A DNA stretch of 64,000 bases from the NCBI RefSeq assembly GCF_030580865.1, contig NZ_JAUQSY010000004.1:395089-459088 (forward strand). The letters are read 5' to 3'. The position numbers and the translations under genes were made by a program. Position 1 is the first letter of the stretch. Every line of letters starts with the position of its first letter. This stretch comes from Hymenobacter aranciens (GTDB taxonomy: Bacteria; Bacteroidota; Bacteroidia; Cytophagales; Hymenobacteraceae). Of the stretch, positions 36,077 through 42,972 are shown piece after piece. A model generated the notes under the pieces. It did not search any database. It was given only the letters and a program-made list of their open reading frames with translations, and was not told the DNA's origin.

Positions 36077-36664
36077 ATGAAAACATCCACCCAATTTCCC
36101 ACCGAAACCGCCCTCGTCGCTGCCTGCTGCCTCGGCAACCCGCGCGCCCAGCGCCAGCTCTACGACCAGCTGGCCCCGCGCATGCTGGCCCTGTGCCTGC
36201 GCTACCTGCCCCAGCGGGCCGATGCCGAGGAAGCCTTGCTGAAAGGCTTCGGCAAGGTGTTTCGCTCGCTGCCGCAGTACCGGCACGAAGGGCCGCTGGC
36301 CGGCTGGGTGCGCCGCATCATGGTGAATACGGCCCTGGCCAGCCTGCGCCGCCAGCCGCCCCGCCTGCTGGAAATCGACAACTGCCACCGCGAGCTGGCC
36401 CCGGTGGCCGCCCAGGCCGAAACCTCGCTGGCCGCCGCCGACCTGCTGCGCCTGGTGCAGGGCCTGCCCACCGGCTACCGCACTGTTTTTAATCTATTTG
36501 CCATCGAGGGCTACTCGCACCCCGAGATTGCCGAGCGGCTGGGCATTTCGGAGGGCACCAGCAAGAGCCAGCTCAGCAAGGCGCGCGCAATGCTGCAACG
36601 CCAGCTAACCCCTCCTACCCTCGCCCCCTCCTACCCTCATACCCTATTGGCCCATGCTGCTTAG
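36077..36664 (+). CDS. ECF-type RNA polymerase sigma factor
   Basis: A 195-residue sigma-70-family protein. Region 2 runs about 25-95 (LYDQLAPRMLALCLRYL, ADAEEALLKGFGKVFRSLPQYRHEGPLAGWVRRI split by a short linker) and region 4 about 115-175 with the helix-turn-helix HPEIAERLGISEGTSKSQLSKAR. It lacks region 3, as ECF factors do. The last 11 bases overlap the start of the permease gene, so translation of the two is coupled. A sigma factor inside an ABC efflux operon is unusual, and no anti-sigma gene is adjacent. TATCTTTT at 36057-36064 is a weak -7 candidate. Confidence 0.9.
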   Translation: MKTSTQFPTETALVAACCLGNPRAQRQLYDQLAPRMLALCLRYLPQRADAEEALLKGFGKVFRSLPQYRHEGPLAGWVRRIMVNTALASLRRQPPRLLEIDNCHRELAPVAAQAETSLAAADLLRLVQGLPTGYRTVFNLFAIEGYSHPEIAERLGISEGTSKSQLSKARAMLQRQLTPPTLAPSYPHTLLAHAA

Positions 36665-37919
36665 CTACATCAAGATTGCCTGGAAGGTGCTCATGCGCCG
36701 CAAGTTCTTCACGGCCATCAACCTGTTCGGAATCAGCTTTACGCTGATGATTCTGCTGGTGGTGATGGCCCTGTTCGACCACGCGCTGGGGCCCAACAAC
36801 CCCGAGCGCCGCACCGACCGGCTGCTGTACGTGCAAACCATCCGGCAGCAGATGCAGGACGGCCTGGGCTGGATGAACATGCCCGCCAGCCCGCACTTCG
36901 TGAACCACTTTGTGCGCACGTTGAAAACGCCGGAGCAGGTGGGGATGATTTCGAATATCAATAACGCCACGGCTTTTACCAATAAAGGCCTGCTGGCGCT
37001 GGATGTGCGCTACGCCGACGGCGAGTTTTGGCAGATGATGGATTTCGAGTTTCTGAGCGGACGGGCCTTCACGCCGGCCGAGGTGAAGCAGAGCCAGCCG
37101 CTGTGCGTGATAAATGAGGCTACGGCCCGCCAGTACTTCGGCCGCCTCGACGTGGTGGGCCAGACCCTGGAGCTCGACCTGCACCGCTACCGCGTGGCGG
37201 GCGTGGTGCGCAACGTGTCGGCCGCCCGCATCATGACCTATTCCGACGTGTGGCTGCCCTATACCCTCGACCCGGGCCTGCTGCGCGACAGCCGCCTCGA
37301 AGGCCCTTACCTTACCATCATTCTGGCCCCCTCGGCGGCGGCGGTGCCCGCCGTGCGCCGCGAGTTCGACCAATTGGTGCGCCGCATCCCGATTCCGAAG
37401 CCTAAGGACGTGAAGGCCATCTACGCCTTCGCCGATACGCCGCTCATCAGCCTGACGCGCGCCATTCACTTCGACGTGAACGCCACCCGCCTCGAAGACG
37501 ACAACCTCGGCACGTTCTACGCGGTGGTCATCACATTGGGCCTGCTCTTTATGCTGCTGCCGGCCCTGAACCTGGTAAACCTAAACGTGACGCGCATCCT
37601 GGAGCGCTCGGGCGAGATTGGCGTACGCAAGGCCTTCGGGGCCACGGGTAGTAACCTGGTGAGCCAGTTCCTGGTTGAGAACGTGGTGCTGGTGCTGGTG
37701 GGCGGGCTGCTGGGCCTGGCCCTGGCCGCCGGGGCGCTGGCCCTGCTCAACGAGTCGGAAGTGCTGGCCCACGCCCACTTCAGCCTAAGCTGGCGGGTGT
37801 TTGGCTGGGGGCTGCTGCTCACGCTGCTCTTTGGGCTGATGAGTGGCGTGTACCCGGCCTGGAAGATGTCGCGCCTGAACCCGGTGGCGGCGCTGCGGGG
37901 CTCGGGCGAGCAAAAATGA
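36654..37919 (+). CDS. FtsX/MacB-type ABC transporter permease 1
   Basis: A 421-residue permease with the four-helix MacB topology: helix 1 near 20-42 (FTAINLFGISFTLMILLVVMALF), a large periplasmic MacB-PCD-like domain (about 45-280), and three C-terminal helices. The C-terminal FtsX region carries RILERSGEIGVRKAFGATGSNLVSQFLVEN, typical of MacB/LolC. The start overlaps the sigma factor stop by 11 bases. Probable partner of the ATPase at 35203 and of permease 2, although an IR-flanked gene on the other strand now separates the permeases. Confidence 0.92.
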   Translation: MLLSYIKIAWKVLMRRKFFTAINLFGISFTLMILLVVMALFDHALGPNNPERRTDRLLYVQTIRQQMQDGLGWMNMPASPHFVNHFVRTLKTPEQVGMISNINNATAFTNKGLLALDVRYADGEFWQMMDFEFLSGRAFTPAEVKQSQPLCVINEATARQYFGRLDVVGQTLELDLHRYRVAGVVRNVSAARIMTYSDVWLPYTLDPGLLRDSRLEGPYLTIILAPSAAAVPAVRREFDQLVRRIPIPKPKDVKAIYAFADTPLISLTRAIHFDVNATRLEDDNLGTFYAVVITLGLLFMLLPALNLVNLNVTRILERSGEIGVRKAFGATGSNLVSQFLVENVVLVLVGGLLGLALAAGALALLNESEVLAHAHFSLSWRVFGWGLLLTLLFGLMSGVYPAWKMSRLNPVAALRGSGEQK

Positions 37920-37930
37920 CAGGAATTATA

Positions 37931-38381
37931 AGTTATGAATTTTGAGTTATGAGTTTTTTTCGTTCTGCTTGTCCTGCTTCTCTTGCTGCTTCTGCTTGTC
38001 TTGTTGGTTGTGTTTCGTGGTCAGGATGATGCTCGTCAAAATCTTGATGAGCTCTTGGTTGTGACCGTGAATGGAGGCGAAGCTGGCTTCGGACAGGAAG
38101 TCATTGTCATACAGCAGGCGCAGCCAGTAAGAGGTTTCACGGGCTTCACGAACGGCGATGCTGAGCCGATGAATAAAATCGGCGGAAGAGCTGGCCGCTA
38201 CGGCTTCCTCCACATTAGCTCCGATAGAAGTTCCACTACGCAGTAGCTGCTTAGAAAGAACATATTCCCGGTGCTCACTGACCAAAAATTTATAGGCTTT
38301 CACAATGCGGGAAGCGAAGTCAAATGATTTACGCCGGATGGTACTCTCCTTCATCCTGCAAATAACTCAAAATTCATAACT
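37931..38381. repeat. Inverted-repeat-flanked cassette carrying a four-helix bundle gene
   Basis: Perfect 20-base inverted repeats (37931-37950 and 38362-38381) flank the minus-strand gene at 37947-38354; the left arm contains its stop codon. The arms are made of GTTATGAATTTTGAGTTAT and recall the palindrome at 4005-4104. It sits between two permease genes of one operon. Confidence 0.85.
37947..38354 (-). CDS. Four-helix bundle protein (23S rRNA intervening-sequence protein type)
   Basis: A 135-residue helical protein of the S23/IVP four-helix bundle type. Signature pieces are FDFASRIVKAYKFL, SKQLLRSGTSIGANVEEA, DFIHRLSIAVREARETSYWLRLL and ELIKILTSII. The last 30 residues are low complexity (K, Q and N rich), encoded by lower-GC DNA. 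In other bacteria such genes lie in intervening sequences of 23S rRNA or act as accessory proteins of diversity-generating retroelements; free-standing copies are common in Bacteroidota and their role is unknown. It is antisense to the surrounding efflux operon. Confidence 0.88.
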   Translation of the reverse strand: MKESTIRRKSFDFASRIVKAYKFLVSEHREYVLSKQLLRSGTSIGANVEEAVAASSSADFIHRLSIAVREARETSYWLRLLYDNDFLSEASFASIHGHNQELIKILTSIILTTKHNQQDKQKQQEKQDKQNEKNS

Positions 38382-38397
38382 CAAAACTCAATAAGCC

Positions 38398-39603
38398 GTG
38401 TTCCGCCACATCTTCAAGCTCATCTGGAACCGCAAGCGGCACAACAGCCTGCTGCTGTCCGAAATATTCTTCTCTTTCGTGGTGCTGTTTCTGGTGGGCA
38501 CGGTGCTTATCACCTACGCCACGCACTACCTCGAGCCGCACGGCTTCAACTACCGGCAGGTGTGGCGGCTCGAGATTAAGGCCGGGCAGGGCGAGAAGAT
38601 GCCCCGCGCCGAGCTCGACGAGGTGCTGCGCCGGGTGCAGGCGCTGCCGGGCATCGAGCAGGTGGCCCTGACGAGCGGCAATCTGCCCTTTACGTTCAAC
38701 AATAACAACTCCTTTTTTAAATACCAGGGTCGGAAGTCGGGCCTGACCGACACCTACGACGCCGACGACCACTACGCCCAGGTGATGCAGTTGCACCTGC
38801 GCGAGGGCCGCTGGTTTGCCAAGGGCGACGACGGCAGCCACTACCGCCCGGTGGTCATCAGTCAGAACCTGCGCGAGGCGTTGTTTGGCAAAGGCCCGGC
38901 ACTGGGCAAAATCTTTTCCTTCGACTGGGATAAGAAGGGCGAGGCCGTGGCCTGGCAGGACAAGTTTCTGGTAACCGGCGTGGCCGACGACGTGCGTATG
39001 GGTAACGACTTCGGCGAAGCCACCCCCTCGATGTGGAAGCGCCTCATTCCCTTTGACACGACGCACTGGGAGACGGCCAACGTGGTGGTGCGCGTGACCC
39101 CGGGCCAGGGCGGTGCGCTGCAGGAAAAAATAGCCCGCACCGTGGCCGGCGTGACGCGCCAGTGGACCACTATGGTGCGTGTGATGGACCAGGACCGCCT
39201 GCACAAGCGGCGCTACACCCTGGTGCCGATGCTGGGGCTGGTCATTGTGAGCGTGTTTCTGATTGTGAACGTGGCGTTGGGCCTCTTTGGCGTGCTGTGG
39301 TACAACATCAACCAGCGCCGGGCCGAAATTGGGCTGCGCCGGGCCATGGGGGCCACGGGCCCGGCCATCAGTCGGCAGTTTTTGGGCGAGATGCTGGTGA
39401 TAACTACCCTGGGCATTGCGCTGGGCGTGCTGCTGGCGGTGCAGTTCCCGCTGCTCGATGCCTTTGAGCTGGCGCCGCAGTTTTACCTCATGGGCATTGG
39501 GGTGGCGGTGGCGGCCATTTATGTACTCACGGCGGTGTGCGCCTGGCAGCCGAGCCGCCTGGCGGCGAGCATTCAGCCGGCAGTGGCGCTGCGCGAAGAA
39601 TAA
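38398..39603 (+). CDS. FtsX/MacB-type ABC transporter permease 2
   Basis: A 401-residue permease with the same topology as permease 1: an N-terminal helix (LLSEIFFSFVVLFLVGTVLITYA), a periplasmic domain, and a C-terminal FtsX region with NINQRRAEIGLRRAMGATGPAISRQFLGEML. The start is a GTG 17 bases after the cassette right arm. The two permeases probably form a heterodimer driven by the ATPase. Its 5' end close to the repeat makes it possible that the cassette changed its upstream region. Confidence 0.92.
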   Translation: MFRHIFKLIWNRKRHNSLLLSEIFFSFVVLFLVGTVLITYATHYLEPHGFNYRQVWRLEIKAGQGEKMPRAELDEVLRRVQALPGIEQVALTSGNLPFTFNNNNSFFKYQGRKSGLTDTYDADDHYAQVMQLHLREGRWFAKGDDGSHYRPVVISQNLREALFGKGPALGKIFSFDWDKKGEAVAWQDKFLVTGVADDVRMGNDFGEATPSMWKRLIPFDTTHWETANVVVRVTPGQGGALQEKIARTVAGVTRQWTTMVRVMDQDRLHKRRYTLVPMLGLVIVSVFLIVNVALGLFGVLWYNINQRRAEIGLRRAMGATGPAISRQFLGEMLVITTLGIALGVLLAVQFPLLDAFELAPQFYLMGIGVAVAAIYVLTAVCAWQPSRLAASIQPAVALREE

Positions 39604-39708
39604 GAGCTAAGGATATTTCGTCGCATCCGCTTTGGTTTTCCAGACATATACATGGGAAGCACCACAGTAGCACTGCCAGTTTCTGTCATACCCTGGAAGA
39701 ACTTTGCA

Positions 39709-39918
39709 GCACCTCTCTCGCGGCTTGTAGCACTCCTCTCGCGGCTTGTAGCACTCCTCTCGCGGCTTGTAGCACTCCTCTCGCGGCTTGTAATACTTCT
39801 CTCGCAGCTTGTAATATCCCTCTCGCAGCTTGTAATACTCCTCTCGCAGCTTGTAATACGAGTGTTGCAGCTTGTAATACGAGCGTTGCAGCTCGCAATA
39901 CGAGTACGGTGGCTTACA
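39709..39918 (+). repeat. 21-base tandem repeat, ten units
   Basis: Ten consecutive 21-base units share the pattern GCACTCCTCTCGCGGCTTGTA, with the first units nearly identical and later ones drifting (CTCGCAGCTTGTAATAC, then GTTGCAGCTTGTAATAC). Because 21 is a multiple of three and the unit has no stop in most frames, several frames stay open on both strands, so open frames here are not evidence of a gene. The rest of 39604-40083 holds no gene I can support; TACCTTCG at 40066-40073 may be the -7 element of the next gene. Confidence 0.9.
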
Positions 39919-40083
39919 ATAGAGGTGTTGTGGACCAAAATAAGCGTGTTGCCAGATTCGACAACCGTGCAACCGTAGCTGGCAGGTGGGACTAGTACTT
40001 CTTCATTACTTCAACCAGCCTATCAGTCCGGCATTGCTTTTCCGCTCACAAGCACGCTTACTACTTACCTTCGCCTTCCCGCT

Positions 40084-41472
40084 ATGATACTCATTATTGA
40101 CGACGACCTGGCCGTGCGCACCTCGCTGAAGCTGCTGCTGAAGCAGGCGGGTTACGCCACGCAGGCCGTGGCATCGCCCACCGAGGCCCTGGCCGCCCTG
40201 GCCGAGGCTACGCCCCGCCTGGTGCTCATGGACATGAACTACTCGCTCGACACCAGCGGGCACGACGGCCTGACGCTGCTGCGCCAAGTAAAACAGCTGC
40301 GGCCGGCGCTGCCGGTTATCCTCATCACCGGCTGGGGCAGCATCACGCTGGCCGTGGAGGGCATGAAAGCCGGCGCCGCCGAGTTCGTGACCAAGCCCTG
40401 GAACAACGAGGCCCTGCTGCAAACCATTGGCACGGTGCTGAGCCTGGCCGAGGCCCCGGCCGACAGCGCCCCCGCTGACGGGGCCGCCCTAAGTCGCCGC
40501 CAGCTCGATAAGCAGTTTAAGTTCAGCAGCATTGTGGGGCAGGATGCGCAGCTGCTGCACGTGCTGCGGCAGATAGGACAGGTGGCCGCCACCGATGCCT
40601 CGGTGCTCATCGAGGGCGAGAGCGGTACGGGCAAAGAGCTGATTGCCGAGGCTATTCACCACAACAGCCACCGCCGGGGGCAGCCGTTCGTGAAGGTAAA
40701 CCTGGGCGGCATTTCGAGCAGCTTGTTCGAGAGTGAGATGTTTGGGCACCGGCGCGGGGCCTTCACCGATGCCAAGACCGACCGCCTCGGCCGCTTCGAG
40801 ATGGCCAACGGCGGCACCATCTTTCTGGACGAAATAGGGGAGCTGGAAATGGCCAGCCAGGTGAAGCTGCTGCGCGTGCTGCAAGACCGCACCTACGAGG
40901 TGCTGGGCGACTCGAAGCCGCGCCGCCTCGACATTCGCGTCATCGCCGCCACCAACCGCAACCTGGCTGAAATGGTCAGCCAGGGCCGCTTCCGCGAGGA
41001 TTTGTTTTACCGCATCAACCTCATCAGCGTGCGCCTGCCCGCCCTGCGCGAGCGGGCGCAGGACATTCCTCTGCTGGCCCAGCACTTCGTGGATGGCCTG
41101 CGCGCCACCTACCACCGCCCGGCCCTCAAGCTCAGCACCCGCGCCCTGCACTGGCTGCGCGAGCAGGTTTTGCCCGGCAACATCCGCGAGCTCAAAAACC
41201 TGGTGGAGCGCGCCGTGCTGGTAAGCGGCAAGGAAGAGCTGGGGCCCGAAGACTTCCAGGCGCAGCACCAGCGCGGACCGGTGGTGACGGCCGCCGCCGG
41301 CGAGCTGCCCGCCCCCGGCACCATGACGCTCGACGAGCTGGAGGCCCAGATGATTCGGCAGAGTTTGGCGCACTACGACGGGAATATCAGTAGGGTGGCC
41401 AAGGCCTTGGGGCTGAGTCGGGGGGCGTTGTATCGGCGGCTGGAGAAGTATGCCATTCCGTTTGATGAGTAG
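40084..41472 (+). CDS. NtrC-family sigma-54-dependent response regulator
   Basis: A 462-residue regulator: receiver domain (1-120, phospho-acceptor Asp50 in LVLMDMNYS, Lys104 in VTKPW), AAA+ domain (about 145-380) and a Fis-type helix-turn-helix (about 420-462, GNISRVAKALGLSRGALYRRLEKY). Walker A is GESGTGKE (178-185), Walker B GGTIFLDEIG (243-252). The sigma-54-contact loop reads GAFTDA instead of GAFTGA. The kinase gene follows, and two sigma-54-like promoters with operator pairs precede the efflux genes, which are the probable targets. Confidence 0.95.
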   Translation: MILIIDDDLAVRTSLKLLLKQAGYATQAVASPTEALAALAEATPRLVLMDMNYSLDTSGHDGLTLLRQVKQLRPALPVILITGWGSITLAVEGMKAGAAEFVTKPWNNEALLQTIGTVLSLAEAPADSAPADGAALSRRQLDKQFKFSSIVGQDAQLLHVLRQIGQVAATDASVLIEGESGTGKELIAEAIHHNSHRRGQPFVKVNLGGISSSLFESEMFGHRRGAFTDAKTDRLGRFEMANGGTIFLDEIGELEMASQVKLLRVLQDRTYEVLGDSKPRRLDIRVIAATNRNLAEMVSQGRFREDLFYRINLISVRLPALRERAQDIPLLAQHFVDGLRATYHRPALKLSTRALHWLREQVLPGNIRELKNLVERAVLVSGKEELGPEDFQAQHQRGPVVTAAAGELPAPGTMTLDELEAQMIRQSLAHYDGNISRVAKALGLSRGALYRRLEKYAIPFDE

Positions 41473-41476
41473 GTTT

Positions 41477-41567
41477 GGTATTGGGTGTTCGGTTTTGGGT
41501 GTTGGGTATTTGGCATTGTGCTAGCCAGCCCCTAAAACCCAATACCTAAAACCAAATACCCGACACC
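41477..41567. repeat. 37-base inverted repeat, imperfect
   Basis: Arms 41477-41513 and 41531-41567 pair with several G-U-type differences around a 17-base loop. The arms are reiterated GGGTATTTGG-like words, a family not shared with the other palindromes. It fills the gap between the regulator and kinase genes. Confidence 0.82.
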
Positions 41568-41601
41568 TTTTTGTTACCGCCACCAGCATGCGGCTTAGTT
41601 G

Positions 41602-42906
41602 ATGTCCCTCCGCCTCCATTTCATCCTCACCTTCGTACTGTTGCACGGCGTGCTCATCGCGCTGGCCTGGCAGCTGCGCAGCATCAACGTGCCGCTGTTC
41701 GTCGGCGCGGAGGCGTTTCTGGCCGTCAGCACCGTGCTGTCGGTGCGGCTGTACACGGGCTTTGTGAAGCCGTTTCACCTCATTGCGGCGGGCACGGCGG
41801 CCATTCGCAGCAAGGACTTTAGCATGAAGTTCGTGCCCGTGGGCCAGCCCGACATGGACGAGCTCATCAGCGTGTATAACCTCATGATTGACGAGCTGCG
41901 CCAGGAGCGCGTGAGCCAGCACGAGAAGAGCTTCCTCTTGGAGCGGCTCATCGAGGCCTCGCCCGCCGGCATTCTCATTCTCGACTTCGAGGGCCGCATC
42001 GACAGCGCTAACGCGGCCGCCGCCCGCTTCCTGGGTTTGCCCGAGGCCGCGCTCACCAAGCAGTGGCCCGCCGCCCTGCCCGGCGACTGGGGCACCACCC
42101 TGGCCGACTTGCCCGAGGGCCACAGCCGCACCCTGCGCCCGGCCGGCCTGCCTACCTACCGCGTGCAGGCCTCTCACTTTCTGGACCGGGGCTTCACCCG
42201 CCGCTTTCTTATCATAGAAGAGCTGACGCAGGAGCTGATGCAGCAGGAAAAGGCGGCCTACGAGAAGCTCATTCGGATGATGTCGCACGAAATCAACAAC
42301 TCCATCGGCGCCATCAACTCCATCCTGGGCAGCTTCCGGCACTACGCCCCGCAGCTCGACGCCGACGACCAGCCCGACTTCACCCAGGCCCTCGACGTGA
42401 GCGTGGCCCGCAACACCCAGTTGGCCAATTTCATCGGCAACTTTGCCCACCTCGTGCGGCTGCCGCCGCCCGCGCCCGCGCCCACCGATTTGCACGCCCT
42501 GCTGCGCGGCATCGGCCGGCTGCTGCAGCCCCAGAGCGAGCAGCGTCGTATCCGGTGGCACCTCGAGTTTGGGCCAGAGCCGCTGGTTGTCAGCCTCGAC
42601 CAGCAGCAGCTGGAGCAGGCCTTTCTGAACATTGCCAAGAACGCGCTGGAGGCCATTCACGCAGACGGCAACGTGTGGGTGCGCACCACCACCCACCCGC
42701 TCACGGTGACCATCGAAAACGACGGCCCGCGCCTGGCACCCGAGGTCAGCCAGCGGCTGTTCACACCCTTCTTCAGCACCAAGCGCGATGGCCAGGGCAT
42801 CGGCCTGACGCTGGTGCGGGATATTCTGCTGGCCCACGGCTTCGGCTTCCGGCTGGAGCCGGGGGCCACGGCGGGCGCGGTATTCACCGTGGAAATGGCA
42901 GGGTAG
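41602..42906 (+). CDS. Membrane histidine kinase, NtrB-like partner of the sigma-54 regulator
   Basis: A 434-residue kinase with two closely spaced N-terminal transmembrane helices (about 7-25 and 33-52), a HAMP-like linker, a PAS domain (about 112-205), a HisKA helix with His229 in MMSHEINNSIGAIN, and an ATPase domain with FLNIAKNALEAI (N box), IENDGPRLAPEV (G1) and GQGIGLTLVRDILLAHG (G2). The SHEINNS motif is typical of NtrB-type kinases. It probably phosphorylates the regulator at 40084. The ATG at 41602 follows an in-frame TTG at 41599 that adds one residue. Confidence 0.93.
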   Translation: MSLRLHFILTFVLLHGVLIALAWQLRSINVPLFVGAEAFLAVSTVLSVRLYTGFVKPFHLIAAGTAAIRSKDFSMKFVPVGQPDMDELISVYNLMIDELRQERVSQHEKSFLLERLIEASPAGILILDFEGRIDSANAAAARFLGLPEAALTKQWPAALPGDWGTTLADLPEGHSRTLRPAGLPTYRVQASHFLDRGFTRRFLIIEELTQELMQQEKAAYEKLIRMMSHEINNSIGAINSILGSFRHYAPQLDADDQPDFTQALDVSVARNTQLANFIGNFAHLVRLPPPAPAPTDLHALLRGIGRLLQPQSEQRRIRWHLEFGPEPLVVSLDQQQLEQAFLNIAKNALEAIHADGNVWVRTTTHPLTVTIENDGPRLAPEVSQRLFTPFFSTKRDGQGIGLTLVRDILLAHGFGFRLEPGATAGAVFTVEMAG

Positions 42907-42940
42907 AGCCTGAGCACTAGGAAGTACAGGAAGCCTTGCC

Positions 42941-42948
42941 TACATTTG
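42941..42948 (+). promoter_or_regulatory. -7 element of protease 1
   Basis: TACATTTG matches TAnnTTTG 24 bases before the protease 1 start codon. No TTG is at the expected -33 distance. Confidence 0.5.
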
Positions 42949-42972
42949 GCAGACGCTCACCTGTTTCCTGCT

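Noticed and set aside
39709..39918. Possible CRISPR-like array
   Set aside because: Units are contiguous with no unique spacers, and there are no cas genes.
39573..39995. Several overlapping open frames with heptad repeats at the 21-base array
   Set aside because: All arise because a 21-base unit without stops keeps many frames open. No promoter, start context or homology singles one out.
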